Below, in pieces: positions 25,724-34,550 of a stretch of 64,000 nucleotides of DNA (positions are counted from its first letter, which is position 1; each line of letters opens with the position of its first letter). The position numbers and the translations under genes were made by a program. The notes beneath the pieces were generated by a model. It was given only the letters and a program-made list of their open reading frames with translations. It was not told the origin of the DNA and ran no database searches. Origin of the DNA: Streptomyces mashuensis (lineage in GTDB: Bacteria > Actinomycetota > Actinomycetes > Streptomycetales > Streptomycetaceae); NCBI RefSeq assembly GCF_014654785.1, contig NZ_BNBD01000001.1, forward strand, positions 372,001-436,000, written 5' to 3'.

Positions 25724-26530
25724 ATGGCCCAGCTCGTCGAGATCAACGAGTGGCACCTGGCGACCAACATCGGAGCGGGACTCGGCTTCGGCGCGGTCAT
25801 CGGACTGGAACGCCAATGGCGCGCCCGCATGGCCGGGCTGCGCACCAACGCCCTGGTCGCCGCCGGGTCCGCCCTCTTCGTACTGCTCTCGACGTACGGC
25901 TTCTCCTCCGCGACCAGCACCACCGGCTACGACGGCTCCCGCGTCGCCGCCCAGATCGTCTCCGGCATCGGCTTCCTCGGCGCGGGCGTCATCATGCGCG
26001 ACGGGCTGAGCGTGCGCGGCCTGAACACGGCCGCCACCCTGTGGTGTTCGGCCGCCGTGGGCGCGCTCGCCGGTACGGGCCTGTACGTGCTGGCGGGCCT
26101 GGGCACCGCCGGCGTGGTCGGCGCCAACACGCTGCTGCGCCCGCTGGCCCGCAGCCTGGACCGGGAACCGCGGGGCGGGGCCGAGGTCAGCACCGACTAC
26201 CACTTCGAGGTGGTGTGCGCCGAGGCGGAGGAGGCACACGTAAGGACACTCGTCGTGCAGTCCGTGGCGCGCCCCGGTTTCCTGCTGCGCTCGGTGCACA
26301 GCCGGGACGCCGAGGCGGCCGGGAAGGTGGTGGTGTCCGCGGAGCTGACGACCGAGCGACGCGACGCCGGCCTCCTGGAGGAGGCGGTCAGCCGGCTCTC
26401 CCTGGAACCCGGCGTCTCGGCGGTCAGCTGGACGGCGCTGCACGGCCCGGACGACGACGATGACGACGACGGCAACGGCGGCCGGCGCGCACGGGGCCGG
26501 CGGGTACGGAACTTCTTCACCGGCCGGTGA
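25724..26530 (+). CDS. mgtC: MgtC/SapB family membrane protein
   Basis: 268 residues. Four or five TM helices in the first 150 residues carry the MgtC hallmarks: GAVIGLERQWRARMAGLRTN, SRVAAQIVSGIGFLGAGVIM and GLNTAATLWCSAAVGALAG. A C-terminal cytoplasmic ACT-like domain (about 160-245) follows, then a Asp-run and a basic tail. MgtC proteins modulate Mg homeostasis and, in some bacteria, inhibit F1Fo ATP synthase. GGAG lies 8 nt before ATG 25724. No M-box-like leader is evident in the 100 bp upstream. CorA- and MgtA-type genes occur elsewhere in the window. Confidence 0.9.
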   Translation: MAQLVEINEWHLATNIGAGLGFGAVIGLERQWRARMAGLRTNALVAAGSALFVLLSTYGFSSATSTTGYDGSRVAAQIVSGIGFLGAGVIMRDGLSVRGLNTAATLWCSAAVGALAGTGLYVLAGLGTAGVVGANTLLRPLARSLDREPRGGAEVSTDYHFEVVCAEAEEAHVRTLVVQSVARPGFLLRSVHSRDAEAAGKVVVSAELTTERRDAGLLEEAVSRLSLEPGVSAVSWTALHGPDDDDDDDGNGGRRARGRRVRNFFTGR

Positions 26531-26655
26531 GGGCGGCCCGCCGGCCCGCCCGCCGCGACGCGAACCGGCGCTCTTGCCTGCTTTGCCCCACTCGGTGAGG
26601 TTTCATGTTTCCCTGGGCAGGATGCCCGGCGGCACGTGAGGAAGGAAGGCACAGG

Positions 26656-27135
26656 ATGTCCGATGACGCGATGGGCGACGAGGTCTACCAGCCGGTCGGC
26701 GGCCCCGACGCGCAGGACAACCCGGAGCTCGACCTGGAGAACGCGCTGGGCGAGGACGCTCTCGACGAGGTGCTGGACCGGGGCTGGTCGCCGCCGGAGC
26801 GCCCGCTGGCGGTCGACCACACCGGCACCACGGCCCGCGAGCAGCACGACGGCGAGACCCTCGACCAGCGCCTCGCCGAGGAGGTCCCCGACGTGACCGC
26901 CCCGGACGGCGACGGCATCGGCGACCTGCCCGGCGGCAACGGCGAACCCGTGGACGAGGAGACGGGCGACGCCCGCGCGGGCCGCCTGGTCGCCTCCGAC
27001 GACTGGATGCCGCACCGCCGCAACTCGGTCGCCGCCCGCGACGTCGGCATCGACGGCGCCGGGGCCTCCGCCGAGGAGGCCGCGATGCACGTCATCCCGG
27101 AGGAACCACCGGTGGAACCCCTGGAAGAGGAGTGA
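26656..27135 (+). CDS. DUF5709-domain acidic protein
   Basis: 159 residues, strongly acidic, with no hydrophobic segment. The pattern VYQPVGGPDAQDNPELDLEN, LDRGWSPPERPLAVDHTGTT, ETLDQRLAEEVPD, GRLVASDDWMPHRRNS fits DUF5709 proteins, which are common in Streptomyces and often belong to osmotic or general-stress regulons. ATG 26656 follows GGAAGGAAGG. A GTTT sequence with a downstream GGG motif near 26600-26620 loosely resembles a SigB-type promoter but the spacing is poor. It converges with the L,D-transpeptidase gene 10 bp away. Molecular function unknown. Confidence 0.75.
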   Translation: MSDDAMGDEVYQPVGGPDAQDNPELDLENALGEDALDEVLDRGWSPPERPLAVDHTGTTAREQHDGETLDQRLAEEVPDVTAPDGDGIGDLPGGNGEPVDEETGDARAGRLVASDDWMPHRRNSVAARDVGIDGAGASAEEAAMHVIPEEPPVEPLEEE

Positions 27136-27145
27136 CCGCCGGCGC

Positions 27146-27724
27146 TCAGCCCACGACGTCCAGGGTGGTGGGCCAGCCCGTGCGGGACGCGGTGGTGAAG
27201 AGGTCCTTGATGTCCTGGGGGCGGAGTTTGACGCAGCCCTCGGAGCGGTAGTCGGACGGGCCGTCCCAGCGCTGGGGCTCGGTGGTGCCCTGGGTGCCGT
27301 CCGGCTTCATCTCGCTGTGCACGAACAGCTCGGTGCGCTTGGTGCCCGTGCCGTCGGGGCGGCAGCGCTTGTCGTCGATTCGGAGGACGTAGCCGAAGAT
27401 CCTGCCGCGCGGGTTGTGGGCGTTGTAGTCCGTGGCGTGGAACCGCACCCGGTACGTGCCGTCGGGCAGCCAGCCGCGGCTGCTCGCACAGGCGTCCTGG
27501 GTCGTGCCGGAGCCGGCCCGGTAGCTCTTCAGGACCTGCCCGGTGCGCCGGTCGACCAACAGGAGACGCGAGTCGGTCTGGTCCGCGTGGTTCTTCTCGA
27601 AGCGCAGCTGGGTGCCTCCGGCCGCCGGCTCCGCGGCCCGCGCGCCGGGCCCCACGACCGCCGCCAGCGCCGCGACGCACCCCAGGACTGCTGCGTTCCG
27701 CACGTGTCTGCCTCTGAACGTCAC
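27146..27724 (-). CDS. secreted L,D-transpeptidase-like (YkuD) protein
   Basis: 192 residues from GTG 27724, preceded by AGGGGGG at a 7-nt spacing. A signal peptide (about residues 1-30) leads to a single YkuD domain. The catalytic region is recognisable: HSEMKPDGTQGT, then YRSEGCVKLRPQDI, where Ser-x-Gly-Cys is the family's active-site motif. These enzymes make 3-3 peptidoglycan crosslinks, or in small secreted forms bind or modify wall peptides. No LysM or PG-binding domain is attached. It is divergent from the phosphatase-like gene across 114 bp. Confidence 0.75.
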   Translation of the reverse strand: MTFRGRHVRNAAVLGCVAALAAVVGPGARAAEPAAGGTQLRFEKNHADQTDSRLLLVDRRTGQVLKSYRAGSGTTQDACASSRGWLPDGTYRVRFHATDYNAHNPRGRIFGYVLRIDDKRCRPDGTGTKRTELFVHSEMKPDGTQGTTEPQRWDGPSDYRSEGCVKLRPQDIKDLFTTASRTGWPTTLDVVG

Positions 27725-27838
27725 TGCATTCCCCCCTCGGACGAGCGGACGCCTCGGTCCGCAGCCCGATCCTGGCGGCCGCGGCCCGTGCGCGGCAAGG
27801 GGGTTGATCGGCCGAAGACGCCTCCCCAGGATGGGGGG

Positions 27839-28276
27839 ATGTCCGTCCCCGAACCATGGCCCGTCACCGCGCCGGGCGTCGTGCGCCTGCCTTCCGGCCG
27901 TCTGGTGCGCGGCCGTGCCCTGCGCCGCCCGCTGCCGCCGGGCCCGCCGCCCACGTACGCCGTCCACCTGCTGGGCCGCCGCCCGCCCGGTACGCCGTGG
28001 GAGGCGGACTGGCTGCGCTGGCCGGACTTCCGGCTGCCGGCCGACCCGGCCCGGGCGCGGGCCGTGCTCGGCGAGGCGTGGGCCCGGGCCGCGACGGGCC
28101 GCGTCGAGGTGGCGTGCGGCGGCGGCCGCGGCCGTACGGGTACGGCGCTGGCCTGCCTCGCCGTGCTGGACGGCGTCCCGCCCGGCGAGGCGGTCGCCTG
28201 GGTGCGCCGCCACTACCATCCGCGGGCCGTGGAGACGCCCTGGCAGAAGCGTTACGTCCGGCGCTTCGGCGGCTGA
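27839..28276 (+). CDS. dual-specificity/tyrosine phosphatase-like protein
   Basis: 145 residues, cytoplasmic. The P-loop VACGGGRGRTGTALACLAVL matches the CxxGxxRT(S/T) phosphatase signature with the conserved catalytic Cys and Arg. The usual His before the Cys is Ala here. An acidic residue at WPDFRLPAD sits where the general-acid Asp loop (WPD) is expected. Downstream PGEAVAWVRRHYHPRAVETP completes the fold. Substrate unknown; Streptomyces carry several such small phosphatases. The ATG at 27839 lies directly in a G-run. Confidence 0.78.
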   Translation: MSVPEPWPVTAPGVVRLPSGRLVRGRALRRPLPPGPPPTYAVHLLGRRPPGTPWEADWLRWPDFRLPADPARARAVLGEAWARAATGRVEVACGGGRGRTGTALACLAVLDGVPPGEAVAWVRRHYHPRAVETPWQKRYVRRFGG

Positions 28277-28283
28277 CGGTCCC

Positions 28284-28646
28284 TCACGACGTACGGACGA
28301 GCAGCCAGGCGTTCGGGGACAGGCTCGGGACCGGCGAGTACTGGCAGCTGCCCGACCAGTACGTCTGTCTGATGGTCCAGCCGGCGGGCGGGTAGGTCGA
28401 GGCGCAGGCGTTGACCTGGGTGCCGACCGGAAGGCCCGTCAGTTGCTTGATCTGCTTGGAGTTCGGGCTGCTACCCGGGCAGGTGCCGGTGGTCCACCAC
28501 TGGGTGTCGACCCAGCCGGTGGGCGTCAGGGTCGAGGCGCACACGTTGAGCGTGTCGCCCGGGGCGGCCTGGGCGGGGGCCGCGGCGACGGCGGTGGCGG
28601 CAGCCGCCGCGAAAGCCAGGGCGAGGACGCGGGCACGCTGTCTCAT
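28284..28646 (-). CDS. small secreted protein with two Cys-containing repeats
   Basis: 120 residues with a clear signal peptide (ALAFAAAAATAVAAAPAQA, cleavage near residue 28). The mature part consists of two diverged copies of a roughly 40-residue unit: LNVCASTLTPTGWVDTQW...WTTGTCPG and VNACASTYPPAGWTIRQT...YWSGSCQY. Each unit has two cysteines in the same positions, probably disulfide-bonded, and several Trp/Tyr. This looks like a repeat module for binding a wall or carbohydrate surface. I recognise no named family. GGAGG precedes the ATG. Confidence 0.7.
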   Translation of the reverse strand: MRQRARVLALAFAAAAATAVAAAPAQAAPGDTLNVCASTLTPTGWVDTQWWTTGTCPGSSPNSKQIKQLTGLPVGTQVNACASTYPPAGWTIRQTYWSGSCQYSPVPSLSPNAWLLVRTS

Positions 28647-28769
28647 CGGTTCCTCCGGGAGGGGACAGGTGGGGACGAGTGCGATGGCGGTGCACAGCCT
28701 CTCCGCCCGCAGCCCCTGTCACCAGTGCGTTTCCGGCCGTGCCCTTCCGGCCACGGCACCGCGCGGGCG

Positions 28770-29906
28770 TCACGACACCGACGTACCGAGCAGCCGTCCC
28801 GCGCCGAACGTGACCGCCGCCGCCAGCGCCCCCACCAGCAGCTGCCGGCCCGCGGAGCGCCACGGCGAGCGGCCGTTGAGCAGGCCGATGCCGGCGCCCA
28901 CCGCGCACAGCGAGACCAGGAACAGGCAGACCGCCGCCACGAACGCCGGCGTTCCCGACGTCACGAGGTAGGGGAGGATGACGACCAGCGCGCCCAGCGC
29001 GAACGTGAGCAGGCTGGAGGCCGCCGCCGACCACGGCGAGCCGAGGGCGTCCGGGTCGAGGCCCAGCTCCTCGCGGGCGAGGGTGTCCAGCGCCACGTCC
29101 CGGTCGTTCATGATGGTGTCCGCGACCCGCCGGGCCTCCTGCCGGCTGAGCCCCTTGGCGCGGTAGAGGAGCACCAGTTCGTCGCGCTCGGACTCGGGGT
29201 CCTCCTCCAGCTCCCGGCTCTCCAGGCCGATCTCCCGCTCGTACATCTCCCGCTGGCCGGACATCGAGACGTACTCGCCGGCCGCCATGGAGAACGCGCC
29301 CGCCAGCAGCCCCGCCACCCCGGCCAGGACGAGGGCGGTGCGGGAGGAGCCGGAGCCGGCGAAGCCCATGACCAGGGCGGTGTTGGAGACCAGCCCGTCG
29401 CTGACCCCGAACACCGCCGCCCGCAGCGCACCCGAGCGGTCGCCGCGGTGCCACGTCTCGCGCCGGGCGATGCCCGCCCGCGGGTCCGGCCGGCCCTCGG
29501 CGAGGCGGGACAGGGTGCGGGCGTGCCCGCGTTCCTCCCCGGCCATGCCGGGTGCGGCGTCCGGCTCGGCGTCGTACGTACCGGCGTCGGCCTTCTCCGC
29601 CCGTTCCACCAGCGGCAGCACGGCCGCCGTCGACCAGCGGTCGGCGACCAGACCGAGCAGCCGGGTGCGCCACGGCACCCGGCCGGGCGGCGGCACCTCG
29701 GCGCCGGCGGCCCGCAGCTTGTCCTCCCAGTGCGCCGCGTGCCGGCGCTCCACCGCGGCCAGCTCCCGCAGCACCTCGCGGCGTTCGCCGGTCTCGGCGC
29801 GGGCCAGCCGCTCGTACAGCGCCGCCGCCTCGCGCTCGCCGCGCAGGAGCTCCCGCCACCGCCGCAGCCGTGCGGCCGTGGGCTGCTCACCGGCGGGGTC
29901 GGGCAT
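28770..29906 (-). CDS. VIT1/CCC1 transporter with N-terminal ferritin-like domain
   Basis: 378 residues. Residues 10-140 are a ferritin/rubrerythrin-like helical bundle (LLRGEREAAALYERLARAE, AVERRHAAHWEDKLRAAGAE, AGEERGHARTLSRL) with Glu and His metal ligands. Residues 155-375 form the VIT1/CCC1 membrane part: VFGVSDGLVSNTALVMGFAG, LAGAFSMAAGEYVSMSGQRE, a cytoplasmic metal-binding helical hairpin, and three more TM helices. It should export or sequester Fe2+/Mn2+. This erythrin-vacuolar-iron-transporter fusion is also known as a membrane-bound ferritin-like protein. GAGGAG precedes ATG 29906. Confidence 0.88.
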   Translation of the reverse strand: MPDPAGEQPTAARLRRWRELLRGEREAAALYERLARAETGERREVLRELAAVERRHAAHWEDKLRAAGAEVPPPGRVPWRTRLLGLVADRWSTAAVLPLVERAEKADAGTYDAEPDAAPGMAGEERGHARTLSRLAEGRPDPRAGIARRETWHRGDRSGALRAAVFGVSDGLVSNTALVMGFAGSGSSRTALVLAGVAGLLAGAFSMAAGEYVSMSGQREMYEREIGLESRELEEDPESERDELVLLYRAKGLSRQEARRVADTIMNDRDVALDTLAREELGLDPDALGSPWSAAASSLLTFALGALVVILPYLVTSGTPAFVAAVCLFLVSLCAVGAGIGLLNGRSPWRSAGRQLLVGALAAAVTFGAGRLLGTSVS

Positions 29907-29989
29907 GGCGGCTCCTCGGCGGGTCGCCGGCGCCGGTCGGCGCCGGTCCCCGGCTCCGACGGTAGCGGGCGCCCCGGGAGGCCGCGCGC

Positions 29990-30256
29990 TCAGTCGCGCG
30001 AGTTGCCGAAGAGGAGGCGGTAGAGGATCAGCAGCACGAGTGAGCCGCCGATCGCGGCCGCCCACGTCGCGCCGTCGAAGAAGTGCTTGGTGACCGGCCG
30101 GTGCAGGAAGTGCGCCGAGAGCCAGCCGCCGACGAACGCGCCGGCGATGCCGATGACGGTGGTGCCGATGAGGCCGCCGGGGTCCCGGCCGGGCAGCAGC
30201 ACCTTGGCGATGGCGCCGGCCAGCAGCCCCAGCACGATCCAGCTGACGATGCCCAT
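29990..30256 (-). CDS. GlsB/YeaQ/YmgE stress-response membrane protein
   Basis: 88 residues with three TM helices and the family pattern GIVSWIVLGLLAGAIAKVLL, GRDPGGLIGTTVIGIAGAFV, GGWLSAHFL. Members are transglycosylase-associated (Tag) stress proteins of unclear mechanism. It lies 5 bp after the TerD-type gene on the same strand and lacks its own Shine-Dalgarno, so translation is probably coupled to it. Confidence 0.9.
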   Translation of the reverse strand: MGIVSWIVLGLLAGAIAKVLLPGRDPGGLIGTTVIGIAGAFVGGWLSAHFLHRPVTKHFFDGATWAAAIGGSLVLLILYRLLFGNSRD

Positions 30257-30261
30257 GGCCG

Positions 30262-30837
30262 TCAGACCCGTACGCCGAAGTCCTGGGCGATGCCGCGCAG
30301 GCCGGACGCGTAGCCCTGCCCGATGGCGCGGAACTTCCACTCCGCGCCGTGCCGGTACAGCTCGCCGAAGACCATGGCCGTCTCGGTGGAGGCGTCCTCG
30401 GTCAGGTCGTAGCGGGCGATCTCCCGGCCGTCGGCCTGGTTGACGACCCGGATGAACGCGTTCCGGACCTGGCCGAAGCTCTGGCCGCGCTGCTCGGCCT
30501 CGTAGATGGAGACCGGGAAGACGACCTTGGCGACCTCGGCCGGGACCGTGGCCAGGTTGACCTGGATCTGCTCGTCGTCGCCGTCCCCGCCGCCGGTGAG
30601 GTTGTCGCCGGAGTGCACCACGGAGCCCTCGGGGCTGCGCAGGTTGTTGAAGAAGACGAAGTGCTGGTCCGAGACGACCTTCCCGGCCGTGTCGCACAGC
30701 AGGGCCGAGGCGTCCAGGTCGTAGTCCGCGCCGGTCGTCGTGCGCACGTCCCAGCCGAGCCCGACCGTGACGGCGGTCAGCCCCGGGACCTCCTTGCTCA
30801 GCGAGACGTTGCCGCCCTTGGCCAGGGTGACTGCCAT
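30262..30837 (-). CDS. TerD-family stress protein
   Basis: 191 residues, the standard length. The double TerD signature is complete: [39 protein letters not shown] (calcium-binding acidic loop), [20 protein letters not shown] and [17 protein letters not shown] (second acidic loop). TerD proteins bind Ca2+ and associate with tellurite resistance and general stress complexes at the membrane. GGAGG precedes ATG 30837. Co-transcribed with the GlsB-type gene. Confidence 0.93.
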   Translation of the reverse strand: MAVTLAKGGNVSLSKEVPGLTAVTVGLGWDVRTTTGADYDLDASALLCDTAGKVVSDQHFVFFNNLRSPEGSVVHSGDNLTGGGDGDDEQIQVNLATVPAEVAKVVFPVSIYEAEQRGQSFGQVRNAFIRVVNQADGREIARYDLTEDASTETAMVFGELYRHGAEWKFRAIGQGYASGLRGIAQDFGVRV

Positions 30838-30944
30838 GCGTCCTCCAATGATCGTGGTGGTGTGCCCGCCCGCCACAACGCGGGGCGGAGCCGTATGGTT
30901 CCCGGGTTGCGCAAATGATGAAACGAACGTCCGTGGTCGCCCCC

Positions 30945-31106
30945 TCAGGGTTCGTTCTTCATGGCCTTCGCCTCGCTCTTGAGGATGCGCAGGGACTTGC
31001 CGAGGGCGCGGGCCGTGTCCGGCAGCTTCTTCGAGCCGAACAGCAGCATGCCCACGACCACCACGATCAGAAGGTGCCACGGTTCCAGACCGTTCCTGAG
31101 AAGCAT
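30945..31106 (-). CDS. tatA: short TatA/TatE-type twin-arginine translocase subunit
   Basis: 53 residues. One N-terminal TM helix ([17 protein letters not shown]) is followed by the Tat hinge [20 protein letters not shown] and an amphipathic helix. It lacks most of the acidic tail of the main Streptomyces TatA, so it is a TatE-like minor paralogue. GAGGAG precedes ATG 31106. It is divergent from an ArsR-type regulator gene across 190 bp. Confidence 0.88.
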   Translation of the reverse strand: MLLRNGLEPWHLLIVVVVGMLLFGSKKLPDTARALGKSLRILKSEAKAMKNEP

Positions 31107-31296
31107 GCTCGCTCTCCTCTCCCGCCAACTCTTGCCGTATTGCGCAACTGTACAACCGACGGGGATCCGCGGACGAAGTACGGCTGATCCGGCCGGTCCT
31201 TCCCCCGCCCGCCGGGGGTGTGCCACCGGCACCCCCGCTCCGGTGCGTAGGCTAGGGGCCGTACGCACCAGGCCGCAGGAGGAAGAGGAGGTACGG

Positions 31297-31647
31297 GTGA
31301 CGTCGACGAGCGCCGGGCCGGGCGATCCCGCGCCCGAGGTCCTCCAGGAGGCCGCCGCCGTCTTCGGCCTGCTCGCCTCGCCCGTCCGCCTGCACATCCT
31401 GTGGCTCCTCGCCCAGGGCGAGCACAACGTCACCAGCCTCGCCGAACGTGTCGGCCACGCCCTGCCCGCCGTCAGCCAGCACCTGGGCAAGCTGCGCCTC
31501 GCCGGGCTCGTGGACGCCCGCCGCGCCGGCCGCCACACGGTGTACTTCGCCAGCGACCCGGCCGTCGGCGCCATGGTCGAGCAGGTCGTCGGCGGCGCCG
31601 GCGAGCCGTCCGCCCCGCCCCGCCGCCTGCGCAGCGCCACGGCCTGA
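31297..31647 (+). CDS. ArsR-family winged-helix repressor
   Basis: 116 residues. Typical ArsR/SmtB fold: [40 protein letters not shown] (recognition helix), [20 protein letters not shown] (wing). No clear Cys pair is seen in the recognition helix, so arsenic sensing is unlikely. The C-terminal helix lacks obvious alpha-5 His/Glu metal ligands, and sensing mode is open. The GTG at 31297 follows an AGGAGG-rich leader. It converges with the magnesium-type P-ATPase gene 22 bp downstream. Shared GTTGTACA sites upstream of both genes suggest it controls the ATPase. Confidence 0.88.
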   Translation: MTSTSAGPGDPAPEVLQEAAAVFGLLASPVRLHILWLLAQGEHNVTSLAERVGHALPAVSQHLGKLRLAGLVDARRAGRHTVYFASDPAVGAMVEQVVGGAGEPSAPPRRLRSATA

Positions 31648-31669
31648 GACACCCTGGAGCAACCGGGGC

Positions 31670-34402
31670 CTACGCCTCCCGCGCCGCCATCCGCCGCTCG
31701 TACCGCTTCCGCACCGTCACCAGCGCCAGCGCGTACAGCGACAGCACCGCCGCCAGCTCCAGGTAGTAGACGACCGGCAGGGCCGACATGCCCAGCGCCG
31801 CGCCCAGCGGCGACAGCGGCAGCAGCAGCCCCGCCACCGCCAGCGCCCCGGCCGCCCAGCCCACCGGGCCCACGCCACGGCCACCGCCCCCGGCGGTGCC
31901 CTCGGCCGTCCGGCGGCCCGTGTGCAGCACCACCATCACCAGCGCCTGCGTGAGCAGGTTCTCCGTGAACCAGCCGGAGTGGAACACCAGCTCGTCGTCC
32001 CAGCCGCCCGGCCCGCAGAACGAGCCCACCAGCACCCCGAACGTCGCCAGGTCCGCCACCGCGTTGAGCAGCCCGAAGCCGGTGATGAAGCGCAGCAGGT
32101 CGCGCGGGCGCAGCACGGCCGGCCGGCGCTCCGCCGCCCGCCGGGCCGGGCTGTAGGCGAACGCGAGCTGCGCGGCGTCGAAGCACAGGTTCTGCACCAG
32201 CACCTGCGCGGGCAGCATCGGCAGGAACGGCAGCAGCACGCCGACCGCCAGCATCGCGATCACGTTGCCGACGTTGGACGAGAGCGTCACCCGCAGGTAC
32301 GCCGCGATGTTGCCGCTCGCGTGCCGGCCGGCGGAGAGGGCGTGGCCGATGCCCGTCAGGTCCTTCGGGCCGGGAGAATGCGGACCATCGGGCCCCGCCG
32401 GCCCCCCGAGCACCACGTCCGCGCTCTCCCGCGCCACGTGCACGGCGTCGCGCGGGCAGATGCCCACGTCGGCGGCGCCCAGCGCCGGCAGGTCGTTGGC
32501 GCCGTCGCCCAGGAAGCCGGTGGTGCGGCCCGTGGCGCGCAGCGCGGCGACGATGCGCGCCTTGTGCTCGGGGGTGCAGCGCGCGAAGACCGTGGTGTCC
32601 CGCACGGCGACGGCGAGTTCCTCGTCGCTCATGGCGTCCACGCGGTCGGCGGTGAGCATCCCGCCGACGTCCAGGCCCAGGTCGTGGCAGGCCCGCGCCG
32701 CCGTGCCGGGGTGGTCGCCGGTGAGCACCTTCACCGTGACGCCGCGGTCGGCGAGGACGCGCAGCGCGTCCGCCGCCGTGTCGGTCACCGCGTCCCGCAG
32801 GGTGACGAAGCCGCGGAACGTCAGCCCCCGCTCGTCGGCCGGGGTCCAGTCGCGCAGCCGGGCCCGGCGCTCGGCGGTGGCGATGGCCAGCAGCCGTACG
32901 CCGCGCGCGGCCTCCCGGTCCGCGAGGGCGTGCAGCCGCTCGCGCTCGCCGTCCGCCAGCGCGCAGCGGTCGAGGACGGCCTCGACGGCGCCCTTCACCA
33001 CGAGCAGGTGCGTGCCGAGCCGGCCGGGTGCCAGGACGACGGCCGTGGTCAGCCGGCGCACCGGGTCGAACGGCAGCGCGGCCACGCCCTCGTACCGCAG
33101 TGCCTCCTCCTCGTCCGCCGCGTCGAGGATCGCCTCGTCCAGCGAGTCGGGGAGTGGCAGGTCGGCGAGGTGCAGCGTCCACCACGCGTTGACGGCCGCG
33201 AGGCCCAGCACCTCCGGGTCGTCCCGGCCTGCGGCGTCCAGCGCCCGGTCCACGACGGGCCGGTCCTGGGTGAGGGTGCCCGTCTTGTCGAGGCACAGCA
33301 CTTCCATGGCGCCGAGGTCGTGCAGCGCGGGCAGCCGCTTGACGATCACGCCGTGCCGCCGCGCCAGCAGGGACGCGCCGCGGGCCAGGCACGTGGTGAC
33401 GACGACGGGCAGCATCTCCGGCGTCAGCGCCACCGCGACCGCCATCGCGAACGGCAGCGTCTCCAGGCCCCGGCCGCGCAGCGCCGCGTTGGCCATGAGG
33501 ACCAGCGGCGGCGTCAGCAGCATGAACCGCACGAGGATCAGCGAGACGCCGCGCACCGAGGTCTGGAACGCCCCGGGCCCGCGCCGGTGGCGGCCGGCGT
33601 GCGCGGTCGCGAGGTGCGTGCGCGCGCCGGTGGCCGTCACGACCGCCGTGCCGCTGCCGGCGGTGACGCTGGTGCCCTGGAAGCACAGGTGGGGCCGCAG
33701 GTACGGGGCGCCGTCGGCGGGGCCCGGCGCGTCGACGGGGTGCTTGGGCACGGGCGCCGACTCGCCGGTGAGGGCCGCCTGGTGCACGTGCAGCCCGGTG
33801 GCGCGGAGCAGCCGTACGTCGGCGGGTACGGGTTCGCCGGGGCCGAGCAGCACGACGTCGCCCGGCACGAGCTGGTCGACGGGTACCTCGCGCGGCACCG
33901 GGGGCCCGTCCTCGCCGGAGCGGCGCAGCACGGTGGCGGTGGTGGCGATCAGGTCGCGCAGCCGTGACACCGCCCGGTCCGCCCGGTGCTCGCCGAGCGA
34001 GCACAGCGCGCAGCTGACCATGACGAGGAAGATGATGACGCCGGCGGTGCCCCAGGACGCGACGGCCGCCGAGACGAGGCCGAGGCCGAGCAGCACGGCG
34101 GTGAACGGGTCGCGCAGCCCGCGCAGCACGCGCCGGGGCCACGACGGCGGGCGCCAGTCCGGCGGCGTGTTCTCGCCGAAGCGGGCGAGCCGCTCCTCGG
34201 CGGCCTCGTCGGTCAGCCCGCGCGGTCCGCTGTCGAGGGTCCGCAGCACTTGGAGGGCGGTCGCCGACGCGAGGTCCGGCCCGCTGCCGGTGTCCGGGCC
34301 GGGGTCTTTGCCGGCGCCGGGCCCCCGGCCGCCCGGTCCGCGCCCCGCCGGGATCGCCGGAGCCGCGACGTGCGGGCCCACGGCCGTGGTGCTCTCAGCC
34401 AC
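31670..34402 (-). CDS. mgtA: MgtA-type magnesium-translocating P-type ATPase
   Basis: 910 residues from GTG 34402 (GGAGG five bases upstream). A Gly/Pro-rich N-terminal 45 residues precede the cation-ATPase N domain ([20 protein letters not shown]). Key motifs: actuator TGES ([10 protein letters not shown]), TM4 [12 protein letters not shown], phosphorylation site [14 protein letters not shown], hinge [31 protein letters not shown], and ten TM helices. The TPEM motif in TM4 is that of MgtA/MgtB Mg2+ importers. Its promoter contains a TTGTACAA palindrome. Single-subunit importer of Mg2+ into the cell is the best assignment. Confidence 0.92.
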   Translation of the reverse strand: MAESTTAVGPHVAAPAIPAGRGPGGRGPGAGKDPGPDTGSGPDLASATALQVLRTLDSGPRGLTDEAAEERLARFGENTPPDWRPPSWPRRVLRGLRDPFTAVLLGLGLVSAAVASWGTAGVIIFLVMVSCALCSLGEHRADRAVSRLRDLIATTATVLRRSGEDGPPVPREVPVDQLVPGDVVLLGPGEPVPADVRLLRATGLHVHQAALTGESAPVPKHPVDAPGPADGAPYLRPHLCFQGTSVTAGSGTAVVTATGARTHLATAHAGRHRRGPGAFQTSVRGVSLILVRFMLLTPPLVLMANAALRGRGLETLPFAMAVAVALTPEMLPVVVTTCLARGASLLARRHGVIVKRLPALHDLGAMEVLCLDKTGTLTQDRPVVDRALDAAGRDDPEVLGLAAVNAWWTLHLADLPLPDSLDEAILDAADEEEALRYEGVAALPFDPVRRLTTAVVLAPGRLGTHLLVVKGAVEAVLDRCALADGERERLHALADREAARGVRLLAIATAERRARLRDWTPADERGLTFRGFVTLRDAVTDTAADALRVLADRGVTVKVLTGDHPGTAARACHDLGLDVGGMLTADRVDAMSDEELAVAVRDTTVFARCTPEHKARIVAALRATGRTTGFLGDGANDLPALGAADVGICPRDAVHVARESADVVLGGPAGPDGPHSPGPKDLTGIGHALSAGRHASGNIAAYLRVTLSSNVGNVIAMLAVGVLLPFLPMLPAQVLVQNLCFDAAQLAFAYSPARRAAERRPAVLRPRDLLRFITGFGLLNAVADLATFGVLVGSFCGPGGWDDELVFHSGWFTENLLTQALVMVVLHTGRRTAEGTAGGGGRGVGPVGWAAGALAVAGLLLPLSPLGAALGMSALPVVYYLELAAVLSLYALALVTVRKRYERRMAAREA

Positions 34403-34459
34403 CGTGTCCTCCGTCGTGCCCGGCCGTCGAGTGAGCCCACTCAGTCTAAGAGCTTCAAG

Positions 34460-34471
34460 AGTTGTACAAAC
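34460..34471. promoter_or_regulatory. TTGTACAA palindrome in the mgtA promoter
   Basis: The palindrome TTGTACAA (34462-34469) lies 60 bp upstream of the mgtA start and would overlap a minus-strand -35 (TTGTAC) paired with TAGACT 15 bp on. The octamer GTTGTACA recurs between tatA and the ArsR gene (complement at about 31148-31157), consistent with one repressor acting at both places. Confidence 0.4.
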
Positions 34472-34482
34472 GGGGCCACCTG

Positions 34483-34510
34483 TTGACGGTGTACGTTCAT
34501 GAAATTTAAG
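34483..34510 (+). promoter_or_regulatory. candidate promoter of the GH65 gene
   Basis: TTGACG (34483-34488) and TTTAAG (34505-34510) are separated by 16 bp, a vegetative-type arrangement. The expected start lies some 35 bp before ATG 34551, leaving room for the GGAG ribosome-binding site. The AT-rich -10 stands out from the surrounding GC-rich DNA. Confidence 0.5.
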
Positions 34511-34550
34511 GTCGCCGGACTCTTGGACGAGATCAAGACGACGGAGAACA

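Noticed and set aside
26590..26655. SigB-type promoter for the DUF5709 gene
   Set aside because: GTTT and GGG elements occur but the spacing (11 bp or less) is shorter than the 14-16 bp expected.
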